Shown here: piece by piece, positions 1 to 11,078 of the stretch | How positions within the stretch are numbered: position 1 is the first letter of the stretch | Layout of the letters: each line of letters begins with the position of its first letter | Source of the DNA: Bidens hawaiensis | Taxonomy: Eukaryota > Streptophyta > Magnoliopsida > Asterales > Asteraceae | NCBI GenBank assembly: GCA_021521415.1 | Contig: JAIQDT010000187.1 | Span: 2,108,001 to 2,172,000 of the forward strand | Reading direction: 5' to 3' | DNA: 64,000 nt | The notes under the pieces: model-generated | What the model saw: only the letters and a program-made list of their open reading frames with translations | Database searches by the model: none | What the model was told of the DNA's origin: nothing | Position numbers and translations under genes: made by a program

Positions 1-330
1 AACAAGTTTCCGGAAGTTAACCATTCAATCTATCCACCCAATTAACTCAGGTGGTAGCGGCTGCTAGCGGGAAAAATGTTTTTGCCGACAAACTAATGTC
101 GTCGCCTCTCATTGACGCTGTGTGTGTGGGGGAGGGGGGTTGCTTTGCTTACAAGATTCGCATCAAGAAACATGACTACACTTGTAATGTCATCGTGGAA
201 ATGCCGCCTTACTCCCCTCTCGATTTTCTTTAATGGAATTAGAATATATCATTGTTGCCACCAAAGTCAGCGGTTGCACCAGTGTCGATGATACCGCTGA
301 AGTTGTCAGCACATCCTAAAACTGATCTTT
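1..330. other. Unassigned, less AT-rich fragment at the window edge
   Basis: This stretch has more balanced base composition than the AT-rich DNA after it, and an open frame on + (51-233, about 60 codons, GTG-started). The peptide has no domain I recognise. It could be the end of a gene or a retroelement lying left of the window. No splice sites or poly(A) signal decide the matter. Confidence 0.3.
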
Positions 331-1021
331 AACCATATCAAAAAGCTAAAATAAAAAAGATTTTTATAATTGCCAAAAATATTTTAATTTATTAACTTTT
401 TGAAAACCCCAATAAAACAATAAACTTTTTCAAAGTCAATCCTAAACATGCCCCGTCACAACCAATTATTGGTTGACACCACTAGGACTTCCTTGCCACC
501 CCCATCCTACACAAGGTCACCGTCAATCAGTTGGATATTTTCTATACTCTGGTTGAATTTCTTGGTATTTTGACAAAAAAAATTGTTATATTTCTTTACC
601 CCGAGGAATTTAATAGAATAACTTTTAATTTCATTTAGTTCCGCAAAAAAATATATTAATAATAATGTAATTAAGATATTAGTTTTAACAAATTATGTGA
701 ATCAAACACATTAAAATTGGAATTCAAATTTCATTTTCATTCAATTTTTTTATACACATATGTATAATATAAGGTAAATGATCATGTACATATGTGTACA
801 TTACGTAACTAAAGATTAAATAAAATTATACACATGTGTATAATACGAAGTTTTTTTTATGAAACTGGAATGAAATATAAGAATTTTGGTTTTTTTACTT
901 TTTAAAAAAATTTGTTTTATGATTTTTTAATAATATTTTTAGAGGTTTTTTTAGTGGTCCAAAATGGTTCTCAAAATTCTCAATTTTCAAATTGTTCTCT
1001 TAGGATCCTTACCCCCCCCCC

Positions 1022-1065
<44 letters not shown>
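331..1065. other. AT-rich non-coding DNA with a compound microsatellite
   Basis: No gene is visible. The right end (1012-1068) is a compound microsatellite of about 11 C, then (CA)n, then (TA)n, which runs directly into the fold-back element. The short ORF at 912-1118 reads through this microsatellite and is not a gene. Confidence 0.6.
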
Positions 1066-1071
<6 letters not shown>

Positions 1072-1447
1072 TAAGTTTAGGAAAGAAATCAAATTATTGC
1101 AAGAAATTAGAGAAATGAATATGAGCCACTAGTTTTATTTTAGGTTTTAAATATTTAAAAATAAATAAAAAAGATGTAAATGCAACAATAAATACACTCT
1201 CTCTCTCCAATTAATACAACTAATACAACCATAAAAAATCTATCTCAAATTAATATATTTAACTAATTTAACTATAATTATTAAAAAGATAAAAACACTA
1301 CTTTAGTTCTATTTTTTATTTACACATTCTTCATTTTTGATCAACATAAATACAATTTATTCATATAATAATATTCTTTATATTAAAAAAATAATTTCCA
1401 CTCAATTTATTAGCATGTTTTGTAACACTAAATATCAAAACATAATA

Positions 1448-1452
<5 letters not shown>

Positions 1453-1500
<48 letters not shown>
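1453..1500. repeat. (AT)n microsatellite
   Basis: An uninterrupted run of AT dinucleotides of about 48 bp lies in the left arm of the fold-back element. Confidence 0.9.
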
Positions 1501-1506
<6 letters not shown>

Positions 1507-1732
1507 GGTATGTCTATAAAAATTATTGTCATAAATAATAATAAAAATATCATACAAATGTGTCCATTAAATGTAAACAATAAATATATGACCTACACAA
1601 AGTTATATAACCTACACTTGTTTTGAGCGATAAAAACGTACAACATACAAAAAGTATACAACTTACATATGTAATTCGACATAAATAATTATATAAACTA
1701 CATAAAGTACACATATCCTACACATGCGTAGG

Positions 1733-2340
1733 TTATATGTTTTTCGTATGTAGGTTATATGTTTTTTTTATTCTTAGAACAAGTGTAAGTTATATGTTTT
1801 TGTATATGTTATATATTTTTTATTGACATTTAATGATACGTGCACCCATATAATGCAAACAAGTGTAAGATAGTTATTTGTATTATTCATCACAATGTAA
1901 CTACGTGTTAATGGATATTGATATGTTGAGTTTGAATAAATTGGTTTTGAATAAAAAGAAATTAATGTATGAATAAATTGTATTTGTGTAAGATAAAAGC
2001 TTCTTGTGTAGGTTATATGTTTTTCGTGTGTAGGTTATATGTTTTCGTGTGCGTGTGTATTTCATTGATGATAAATTTTGTGTGTAGGTTATATGTTTTT
2101 CGTGTGTAGGTTATATGTTTTATTATTATTCTTAGAATAAGTGTAGATTATACGTTTTTGTGTAGGTTGTATGTTTTTTGTTGATTTTTAATGCAAACGC
2201 ACGAAAAATAGTTTTTGGCATTATTCATTATAATGTAAGTATGTTTTGATGGATATTAATATATTGAGTTGGAAGAAATTAGTTCTGGATAGAAAGAAAT
2301 TTTAATGTATGAATAAATTATACTTGATTAGGATAAAAAT
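1733..2340 (+). repeat. Tandem duplication of about 345 bp in the fold-back right arm
   Basis: Two diverged copies start near 1733 and near 2080. Both begin with two or more GTAGGTTATATG units, continue through TTCTTAGAA and TGCAAAC blocks, and end with AATGTATGAATAAATT. The duplication makes the right arm longer than the left. Confidence 0.6.
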
Positions 2341-2604
2341 TCAAGACACAAAAAATAAGTTATAAAAATAAATGAGTTCTTAATATTTTTCAATTATAAT
2401 AATTTAATTAATTATTAATTAAGTAGATAAGTATTATGGTTTATTAGTTATATTAATTGAAGAAAGATAATGATTAATACTTTCTTTATTTAGCTTTAAG
2501 CATTTAAAACTTAAAACAAAACTAGTGACTTATATTCATTTCTTGCATTTCTTGCAGTAATATCATTTCTCTCTTGAACCATACTATATATATATATATA
2601 AACA

Positions 2605-2644
2605 AGAGAGAGAGAGAGAGAAGGAGAGAGGGAGAGAGAGAGAA
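2605..2644. repeat. (GA)n microsatellite
   Basis: A slightly interrupted GA run lies between the fold-back element and the left terminal repeat of the MULE. Confidence 0.9.
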
Positions 2645-2654
2645 AATATGCAAT

Positions 2655-2702
2655 ACGTTAATGCATTATCGTATAAAACGTACGCGACAATTAGGAGCGT
2701 CG
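2655..2702 (+). repeat. Left terminal inverted repeat of the MULE
   Basis: This segment aligns with the reverse complement of 16349-16394 at about 70% identity by eye. The best-kept block is TACGCGACAA, and both copies end inward with AGCG. Confidence 0.65.
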
Positions 2703-2961
2703 ATTTCTATCTTCGATTCAGTTGCGTTCAGTTGAGAAGATTCCGTATATTTTCAGCGAGAAGGGTACGATTGTCTTTTGATACGTAATCCAAATTTAGT
2801 AATTTGCGTATAAACGGTTACGATCCTGATATATAGCTTAATCAAAATCAATTTCTTTTTTACGAACCAATTTTTGTACCGAAATCAAATCAATTGAGTT
2901 TACGAACCAGCTTTCAACCTATTTTTGATCTAGGGTTTTGAAATGGAAGATGATTGTGAAT

Positions 2962-3479
2962 GTATGTTTTTGATCTGTTTGAACTAATTGACATTAGTTG
3001 TATAGTGTGTTTTAATCGGACATGCTTCTGCATGTTAGTGTTCTATGACAATCACATGATAATAAATTAGTTTAGTTTATGAGCGTATTACGAGCGTCTG
3101 CACATGATAGCTTTTGAAGTTTAGAATATGATCGTATTTACTAGCGTGTTAACATGATTGCTTTTGATGTTTATAATATGAGCGTATTATGAGCGTGTTA
3201 ACATGATAGTTTTTCGGTTCCAACATGAGCGTTTTACGAGCATAACATGCTAGTGTTGAGGTTCATATTCATTTTTAGTCATGATATTAAGTGAAATTTA
3301 GTTATTGAGCGTTTTTCGAGCGTAACATGATAATTTATTTTAGATTAGTTGTGAGCTTTTTACGAGCGTAGTTAACATGATAGTAATTTAAGTTTGGTAG
3401 AGTGTGTTACGCACGTATTTAACATGTTACTATTTGTATGAGCGATTCACGAGTGTATAATATAGGTTTTTTTTTGCAG
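2962..3479 (+). other. First intron of the transposase gene, rich in GAGCGT
   Basis: The intron opens with GTATGT at 2962 and closes with a T-rich tract and GCAG before 3480. About ten GAGCGT or one-mismatch copies lie between 3060 and 3460, several as pairs of the form GAGCGT-nTTAC-GAGCGT. Confidence 0.6.
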
Positions 3480-4626
3480 ATGATGCAAGTGTTTAGCTGA
3501 AGATCAAGGGAATGATATTATTCCTGAAGTTGCTTCTTCTTACAAACCTGTTAAATGAATGATGTTTTCGTCAACATATCAAGCATATGTTTTTATAGTG
3601 AATATGCTAAGAAGGCTGGATTTGGGGTTTGCAAAGGTGGATCATACATGCATGATGGGGTACTAAAGACCAAGTATTTTACATGTTGTAAAGAAGGTCT
3701 CAAGCCAGCCAAAATTTATGATTCGAAAGGTGATTATAATGAATCAAACAAGCCATATTATAAAAGGAGGAAAAAGCCCACAATTAGATGTGGTTGTAAA
3801 GCACATCTACAGTTAAAATCTGTGGACGGTGTAATTTTCGAAGCACATGATTTTGTTGAAGGCCATAATCATAATATGGTAGCAGAATGTGATATGCAGT
3901 TTGTTCGATCAGCGATGAAGTTAACACATGTCCAAGAGGAAACTATTTATGAGTTGTCTAATTTGAACTTGGGACCTGTTAAAGCGTTCAATCTTATGAG
4001 AACACAGTATGGTGGTTTTGAAAAAGTGGGTGCAACTAAAGATGATTGTTAGAATTTTAAACAAGGTTTGAATTGTTTTATTAGAGAGTATGATGTTGAG
4101 ATGATTGTTCAGAGATTGTGTGCGAAGAAAACATTTTCATCTGATTATTCATTGAATATGATGTAAATGACAATGGTGAGTTAATTCGTGTTTTTTGGGC
4201 CGATGAGATTTCAAAGAGTAATTATCTTGCATTTGGGGATATTATATCTTTTAATGCTACATTTAAGACTAATAAGTAAGTTATTGATCCATACAGTTGC
4301 AATATAAAATTGTTGTATTACTTTATGTGTTTTGTATGTATAAATATGTTTTTTATGTACAGGTACAAGATGGTTTTTGTACCATTCATGGCAATTGATA
4401 ACCATTTTCACTGTGTGACCGTCAGTGTTGGATTATTAGCTTCTGAAACTATTGAATCGTACACATGTTATTGCAAAAGTTACTTTAAGTCGTTTGGCAG
4501 TGCACCGAATGTTATTGTTACTGATTAAGACCCGTCTATGAAGCAAGTTATTGCATTTGTGCTTCCAAATACAAGGCATAGGTTATGTATGTGGTGCATT
4601 ATGAAAAAGGTTGCTAACAAGGTAAA

Positions 4627-4830
4627 TTATGAGCGTGTTACGAGCGTTTTAAATGTTTTGATTTAATTGTTTCATTAGTTTAATTTATGAGCGTGTTACG
4701 AGCGTTTTAAATTTTTTGATTTAACTATTTCATTAGTTTATTTTATGAGCGTGTTACGAGCGTTTTAAATGTTTTGATTTAACTGTTTCATACGAGCGTT
4801 AATTTATGAGCGTGTTATGAGCGTTTTAAC
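4627..4830 (+). repeat. 58-bp minisatellite in a transposase intron
   Basis: Units begin with GAGCGTGTTACGAGCG at 4631, 4689 and 4747 (exact 58-bp spacing), with a fourth, shortened start at 4808. Each unit holds two GAGCGT copies 11 bp apart. The array fills most of intron 4622-4931. Confidence 0.85.
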
Positions 4831-6108
4831 GTGATATATATTGGAGTTTATTGTGTGAGCGATTTACGAGCGTAACGTGATAGTATATTTAGTTCATGAG
4901 CAGTTTACAAGAGTTTAACATTTGTTATCAGGTGGGAGCCGATTTATGTAATAACGAAGACTTTAAGCGTAAGATATATGATATTGTGTGGACGGATTCA
5001 ATTAGTCATTCTGAATTTGAGGATAATTGGCAGAAGATAATGGTTGAGTTTGAGCTTGACAAGAATAAATGGCTTACTAATATGTATAAAATTAGATTTG
5101 ATTGGATACCTGCTTTTTATAATGGCGAACCTTTGTCTGGATTGATGCGTACAACATCAAGATCAGAGAGCGAAAACCATTTTTTCGGTTAAGCTACAAA
5201 TTCTTAGTTAACACTAGTTGAGTTTTTCAACCATTTTGATTTTTGTATGGAGATAAAGAGACACAATAGCAGACGGTGTGATCATGAGAGTAGGTATACG
5301 TATCTTGAGTTAGAAACTAGAAGTTATCTTGAAAGGGAAGCAGTTAGGATATATACACAATCTATTTTTAATGATGTTCAAGATGAAATGAATGAAACCG
5401 TTGGTGATGTTTCACAATTCAGTGCTTCTGAAGAAGAAGGAGGTTTTTTGAGGTGTAAAATATGGGATTTTAATGTGTATGTTCCAGGATTCTTGGAGGT
5501 ACTTATAAGCGTTTAATAAGCATTTTTAGTTTTTAAATTGCTTAACATTAAACTAATTAACCTTAGCTATTCATTTGTTTTTTAGGTTGTGTTTAAGTAC
5601 GGAGAATTTGGTGAAGAGTCTACTGCAACATGATCTTGCAAAAGATTTGAACAATATGGTTTATTGTGTCGGAATATTTTCTACGTTATGAATTTGTCAA
5701 GTTAAGAAATTCCCAAAAAGATATATAAATGATCGATAGAGAAAAGAGGCTGCGGTGAATATCAGAACAGTTCCAATATCAAAGTTTGGTAATGATAAGA
5801 ACATGAAGATCAAAGAGATTTCAAGAGAAATAAAATATGCCGGTGAATACCTTATCAACGGTTTTGTTGCAGATATCGATGAATTGGTAAAAGTGAGAGA
5901 TGAGATGAATTTGATGACTGAAAAAGCAGAATTAACTCGGTATGAAAGAGTATGTCCATCTAAAAGAGATAGATTTGGTGTTGTTTTAGGATTTGAACAA
6001 CCATCAGAAGTTACTGTTCGTGTGCCTACTGGAATAAGGAACAATGGTCGTGGCTCACACAAAAGAGTCAAATCAAAGAAAGAGATAGCCATTAGTCAGC
6101 AAGAATGA

Positions 6109-6397
6109 TTGTTTAGTGAAGCGTTTAGTTTGAATGAATGTTTAGATAGAATCAAGCGTATTTATAGCGTTTAGATAGAAAGAGATAGCTATTGGTTTTG
6201 GTTATTTGTTTGAAGAATGCGGGTTTTATAATAACTTTTTTTACATAAGCGTATCACAAGCATTTTAGATATGCACGTAATTTCAACCACTGTTTATTTA
6301 TAAGACATCAGATAACACAACATCAGACCATAGCAAAGTACAATTACAAGATCAGATATAACAAAAGAAGACAAAAAACTAACATTATGAGACCCCA
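6109..6397. other. MULE spacer between transposase and the small minus-strand ORF
   Basis: AT-rich DNA with several AAGCGT copies (6119-6260). It probably holds the facing 3' ends of the transposase gene and the 106-codon ORF. No poly(A) signal is certain. Confidence 0.4.
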
Positions 6398-6718
6398 TCA
6401 TTCCTTGTTCTTGATAATCTCACGCCCAACTTCATTGAACCCCATGTTGTTTGACACCGTAGAAACCGTGTCAACCAACGTATCATACATTGAATCGTAG
6501 CATGAAGTCTGTTGTTTCAGGTAATCAACAACTTTTGCCTTAAACTCAGTGTCTGGTTGCAACAGGAGTTCGTTATATGCATCAAGAGTTTTGGATTTCT
6601 CTTGAAGCACATAGTTTTGTGATTCTTGAATAGGGGTGAGAAACTTATCATCTTTCGGCTTCTTTAGATCCAACCTTACTTTGACTATGCTCTTCACGGT
6701 TCTATCACATGAATACAT
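6398..6718 (-). CDS. Intact small ORF of unknown function, MULE cargo
   Basis: This is a 106-codon uninterrupted ORF on the minus strand inside the MULE, beside the broken transposase. I recognise no family. The peptide is charged and likely helical, with Lys/Asp/Glu-rich stretches and few hydrophobic runs, so it is probably soluble, with no signal peptide or membrane segment. The start at 6718 is supported by context. Upstream on the minus strand is a TATA-like CTATATATTT (about 6782-6791), then an A-rich leader of about 60 bp ending AAACACACCAAA before the ATG. It is notable that this frame stayed open while both large MULE genes decayed. It could be an accessory MULE protein, a captured host fragment, or chance. 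Function is unknown. Confidence 0.45.
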   Translation of the reverse strand: MYSCDRTVKSIVKVRLDLKKPKDDKFLTPIQESQNYVLQEKSKTLDAYNELLLQPDTEFKAKVVDYLKQQTSCYDSMYDTLVDTVSTVSNNMGFNEVGREIIKNKE

Positions 6719-7062
6719 TTTGGTGTGTTTTTTAAGTTTTTGATTGTTTTGTGTGATTTGAGTAACAAAATAGATGTTAAATATATAGACATAAAATTTA
6801 ATTTTTGGTAGTTGAGATAGAGTTATTCAATGCAATTAATTTGGATGTAGACTATCATCATCACAAAAATATTTTTCCAAATAAGTTGAGTAGCCATAAA
6901 TGTAACTCATGAATTCTTAAGCATTTTTAAGCGTAGGATATATATTTTTTTAATTTTTGGCAGTTGACACCGAGTAATTTAATGTAATTAATTTGATGTA
7001 GGCTATCATCACAAAAATCTTTTCCCAATTTTTGGCAGGTGAGTAGTAATAAATGTAATTAA
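6719..7062. other. Promoter side of the small ORF and AT-rich MULE spacer
   Basis: The region holds the putative TATA box of the minus-strand ORF near 6785 and a short diverged direct repeat (TTTTTGGCAGTTGA-like at about 6805 and 6955). An AAGCGT copy lies at 6930. No gene was seen. Confidence 0.4.
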
Positions 7063-7471
7063 GGGGGTGTTTGGCCTCGCTTTTTTAACAAAGCTTATAG
7101 CTTTTTTAGCTTTTTTTACAAAATAAGCTTAACTTAGTGTTTGGCTTAGCTTTTTAAGCTTATGCTTATTAGCTTATATAAGCTCATTTGAATAAGCTTA
7201 TTTAAAAATGGTTTTTTAGCTTATTTGATAAAGCTTATTTGTTTAAAGGTGTAAATTACTTATTGTCTTCAAATGGTGGTGGATTAGTAATTATTACTCT
7301 AACAAATTAAAGAATGTTGAATTTAACAACTTATTAAGACACATAATTAACTTGTAGAATATAAGCTAATCCAAACACTTAAAAAGAGCTATCAAATAAT
7401 AGAAAATAAGCTATAAGCTAATTTTTTATATAAGCATAAGCTTAAAAATAAAAGCTAGGCCAAACACCCCC
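7063..7471. mobile_element. Tourist-like MITE (PIF/Harbinger type)
   Basis: The 409-bp element begins GGGGGTGTTTGGCC and ends GGCCAAACACCCCC, so the terminal inverted repeats are at least 14 bp and extend imperfectly inward to AGCTT-rich arms. It is flanked by TAA at 7060-7062 and 7472-7474, the three-base target-site duplication typical of PIF/Harbinger MITEs. It has no coding capacity. It lies in a MULE spacer, so it arrived after the MULE. Confidence 0.88.
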
Positions 7472-7882
7472 TAAGTCTTGAATAAAACTAGACTAAAAAA
7501 ATAGTTTTTAACCAGCTACAGTTATGAGCGTGTTACAAACGTGTAAGTGATTTATAAATGTTTCTTTTTTGTCCTGCGCGTATTACAAGCGTGGGGAGAC
7601 TTATGTTAAGAATAAATTTTTAGAATACAGTTGTGAGCGTATATCAAGCGTCTCATACTTATGTTTTCGTACATTTTTTATATTTTACCCATGCGTATAC
7701 AGTTGTTAGCGTTGTTCAAGCGTTTTGTCTTTTTTACTTCCGTTTTGGTCCGTGAACCTACATGTGTTTTTGTCTTTTTATTCTGTTTTTTACTATTTGG
7801 TCCGTGAACCTTTTGTTATATATACATTATATTTTGTTACACTTATGTTCACACATTTTCAAATTTTGTTTTTCAGTTTACA
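7472..7882. other. MULE spacer with paired AGCGT motifs
   Basis: Four motif pairs near 7524, 7576, 7634 and 7706 follow the same pattern (GAGCGTGTTACAAACGTG, GCGTATTACAAGCGT, GAGCGTATATCAAGCGT, AGCGTTGTTCAAGCGT). The right end, TTTTTCAG near 7870, could be a splice acceptor for the ORF that follows. Confidence 0.5.
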
Positions 7883-8217
7883 ATGGATGGCTCATCATCA
7901 TAATCATCATCGTCTTCATCATCCTATAAGGAAGTTTTGAAGACGCAGATTGAGGACCAGATCGCAGCAGATAAAGCTTGTCATGAAAGGATAACACATG
8001 AACTAGTGATGCTTAATAATAATTGGGATTCAAGGGATGTTATTGCAAAAGTTCTTTTCCGAATGCCTACTAGTACTATCCAAGATTTTGTTCTTTTGTT
8101 TATGGTTGATTTAGGGAAGAATTAGTTTGAACAATATAAAGTATTAGGCAAGGCAATTCTTGAACTAAACTGCTCAATGAAATTGAAGTTGGAATTTCTT
8201 ATGTCATTATTAGACTA
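7883..8217 (+). pseudogene. Small MULE ORF remnant of unknown function
   Basis: From ATG at 7883 a Ser-rich start is interrupted by TAA after six codons, then the frame is open from 7904 to the stop at 8123-8125. It continues past that stop as a plausible remnant to about 8217. The peptide looks helical (for example EDQIAADKACHERITHEL). A possible splice acceptor lies just upstream. No family is recognised. It may be a third MULE accessory gene. Confidence 0.35.
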
Positions 8218-8419
8218 GTGTGTGCTAGTGGTTTTATGTGGTGAGCGTTTTATGAGTGTTTGTTATGTTTTTTTTATCATGTAGTGATGTGTGTTTTGGT
8301 TATAATAATATTCCAACGTTGTGTTAAAGACATCAATTTTGTTATTTGCAAAATATACATAACAAAGTGCTAACATAAGACCATGTATTAAAATTCATAA
8401 CAAAGTTTTGAAATCAATC

Positions 8420-8994
8420 TGTTAGTGCATGTTTTGTGACTGGTGATTTGCAGTTAAAGTATTCAAGATTAAAGTATTCGATAGCTACGGAAAATGGGGT
8501 GTCTGTTAGTGCACGAAATTGGTGTCCGTAGCATTCGAATAATTTATACATAGTCTAGATTGAATATTTATTGTAAATGGAACATTCGCTATGGTTTGTA
8601 TAGCGAATGAGGTCCATTCATTAGTGATCTGGGCTAGTTCGTTAAGGTATAAACCCATTTGTTATGTAATCATAACGAATGAGGGCTAGTTCGTTAAGCT
8701 TATACCATTCGTCATGGAATGTTGACGAATGGAGTCTAATTCGTTACGGAGGCATAATGAATTAAGTTAACTTAACGAATGGAGCATGTGGCCTATAAAT
8801 AGGTGGTTCCATGCTCATAATTAAGAGAGTTCACACATATGAGAGGTGTGAGGTCCTAGATCTAAGTTAATATCCTCTCCATAACTTATTATGTAATTAT
8901 TCATTATTTATCAATAAAACCGTATTTAAAGTATTCATGTTCGTATTGTATAATCGATGTATCGATGCGGCTAGATCCTCGGTAGGTCTTCTTA
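8420..8994 (+). repeat. 5' LTR of the non-autonomous element
   Basis: It starts TGTTAGTGCA and ends with TA where the 3' LTR has CA. U3 holds many ATTCGTT/AACGAAT motifs, and TATAAATA lies at 8794-8801. A second copy of the LTR start (GTGTCTGTTAGTGCACG) occurs near 8495. Confidence 0.85.
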
Positions 8995-11078
8995 ATTGGT
9001 ATTAAAGCAGACGGCTGCTCTCGATGCTTTGATTAAGGTATGAATTTGAGTTTTTCGTGTTCTTCCTGTTTTGGTCAGATCTGGAGTAAATTAGTGTGTT
9101 ATTGGTGGATTTGAGGGTAAATTCGTGTTTATTGATGGAAGATGCAGCTTCCTGTGTAATTTGGTGTTAAGTTATGGTGTATTGAGTGATTCACCATGGA
9201 AGAGCATGTTATTTTTTGATTTGGTTTATGATGATTCAGTGATTGTTAAGTTAATTGGGTGATGGATTCATGTTTAAAATTGAAATCCTCATGTTCCTGT
9301 GGATTTTGGTGGTTAATTATGGTGAATTGAAGATTTTACCATTGAAAAGCATGATATGGGTTAAATTATTTGGTGATGAATAAGTAATTGTTAAGGTAAA
9401 TTGATGTTGGATTTGGAATCACGGTGAAATTGTGAGTTTTCGGTGTGATTTTCATGGTTATTTATGGTGTTTTGATGATTTCACCATGGATGAAGTTCAA
9501 AAAATCCAGATTCCGGCCAGATCTGCTTTTTCCGGCCACTGTAACAGATTTTTCCGGCGAATCACGTTTTTCTGGCTAGCTGTTCAGATCCAACCACCTG
9601 ATTCGTTAGTTACTGTAGCTAATTAGTTATGGAAATTATAACGAATCAAGTTAATTCGTTAAGGAGATTTGTTAAGTTAAAAGTGACGAATTAAGGCAAT
9701 TCGTTAAGTTACTTCGTTAAGTTAATTCGTTAAGGTAATGTAACGAATTAAGGTGATTCGTGAAGTTGATTCGTTAAGATATGGGTAACGAATTAAGGCT
9801 AATTCGTTATGTATGATGAACTGTGGACATCTTAACGAATTGGAAGCCATTCGTGTAACTGTTATAACGAATTAGAGTTGGTAAGTTATAACGAACTGAT
9901 TGGTTGACGAATGGAGAGGACGAACTAAGTTAACGAATGGGGTGGATATTTATAACGAATTGGAGAGATGATTCGCTAATTTAAAAAAAAATTTTCTTGA
10001 ACGAATTTTTTCCTGGATACTCCTTATCAGTGAAAATTCATTTTTGAATATTTTGGCGATAATGTTCATTTTTCGAAAATTTTTGGTGAATTTTTGGCGG
10101 GAAAATCGAGAAAAATTTCTTGAACGAATTTTTTTCTGGGATGTTCCTAATGTATTGGGTACTCTTCTCTCAAATTTTGGTATTATTTTCCGACTGACTG
10201 TTTACGCGTTTCGGCTGGCCGAGGGGGAGATCTCGTGTAATTTAAGGAGGAGTGTATTTGTTTGTGAACCTTGAAGATTATTTAAGACTTTGCCGAATTT
10301 TGTCAAGGAAAGGGGAAAATAAAACTTTCTTTGAGTTTATTTAGCCTACATCTTCCTACGTTTGCAAGGTTTCTTGAAAAATTACTGTAATTCGGGTGGT
10401 ATTTCGTGTTTGAAAAGCTACGCTTGACTGAGTTCAAGACTACAAGTGTTCTTCGATTGGTGATTGATTTGGTTGAGATTGAAACCTGACTATGTGGGAT
10501 ACGAGTGTCTGTCCGTTTACTTCTTTCTGAGGGACTTTGATCCTGACTATGTTCGCTACGAGTAAATGGCGGATTACTTCTGTTGAGGGGGACGATTCTC
10601 GAACGGGTTGATCTTATTGAAGAATATACGAGTCTTGTTATTGGATTGAATAAATTGATCATTTGGGGTTTATTAATAGAGGTTGGAACTCTGAGTCATA
10701 TGTCCAAACATTAGTGCATCTTTGCGAATGAGATGTGGAAGAGCTTCAAGAGTATATTTGGGATACACGTTATCAAGAGAGGGAAAACCGAAGTGAAAGA
10801 TGTTGAATGATCGGGTTTTTTTCATGAAGATGTGTGACGAGGTTAAACGTAAAGATATGTTTTTCTTTTACCGTTGCTGACAGATAGCTGATGACTTGCT
10901 GTTGATTGTTGAAAGATTGAACCATATCATACGCCAATGGACGATCGGGATAATCTCCAAGAGTTGCTCACTTTGAGGGGGTGATCTGATATGAGAAGCT
11001 ACAAGTCGTTGGTTTGCTGAAAAGATTTAAAGATTGTCCGTCTACACAAGCCCGAAAATCATCAGTCAAGGGGGTGTC
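8995..11078 (+). other. Non-coding internal region of the LTR element
   Basis: It has no gag, protease, RT or integrase motif in any frame. Its parts are the primer site near 8996-9010, GT-rich DNA with CACCATGGA-type blocks (about 9190-9490), a dense run of AACGAAT/ATTCGTT (9640-9980), and a more GC-balanced 3' part. The ORFs at 10044-10274 (+) and 10303-10662 (-) show no domain and are probably chance. Confidence 0.65.
11067..11078 (+). other. Polypurine tract of the LTR element
   Basis: CAAGGGGGTGTC immediately precedes the TG that opens the 3' LTR, the usual place of the plus-strand primer. Confidence 0.7.

Larger units (their letters stand above)
1066..2590. mobile_element. AT-rich fold-back (long inverted repeat) element
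   Basis: The left arm (about 1066-1720) matches the reverse complement of the right arm (about 1725-2590) over several hundred bases with mismatches and small gaps. For example 1068-1165 pairs with about 2490-2590, and 1210-1300 pairs with about 2390-2470. The turn is near 1722, where CCTACAC faces GCGTAGG. The right arm is longer because an internal block is duplicated. No coding sequence and no clear target-site duplication were seen, since both outer ends are (TA)n. A non-autonomous DNA transposon is most likely; the superfamily is undecided. Confidence 0.6.
2943..6108 (+). pseudogene. FAR1/FHY3-type MULE transposase, broken
   Basis: Exons are recognisable at about 2943-2961, 3480-4274, 4363-4621, 4932-5497 and 5586-6108, with consensus junctions such as GTAAGT at 4275 and ACAG before 4363. 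The order is the FAR1 DNA-binding domain (3555-4052, with a Cys/His zinc-binding pattern ending in GHNHNM), the MULE transposase domain (FVPFMAIDNHFHC, then VTD, then NTRHRLCMW), a SWIM zinc finger near 5630-5680 and a basic tail (RNNGRGSHKR). Damage is heavy: a frameshift near 3555, TAG at 4050, a frameshift near 4160, TAA at 4526 just after the second catalytic Asp region, stops near 5190, and TGA at 5631 replacing a SWIM Cys. The first catalytic acidic position (usually FD.TY) reads Asn at 4253-4255, and the last SWIM His reads Asn. This copy cannot encode active transposase. Confidence 0.85.

Noticed and set aside
4627..4830. CRISPR-like array
   Set aside because: Units are directly adjacent tandem repeats without unique spacers, inside a plant transposon intron.
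10303..10662. 119-codon ORF on - inside the LTR element
   Set aside because: No known domain, on the antisense strand, no sign of coding constraint; chance frame in less AT-rich DNA.
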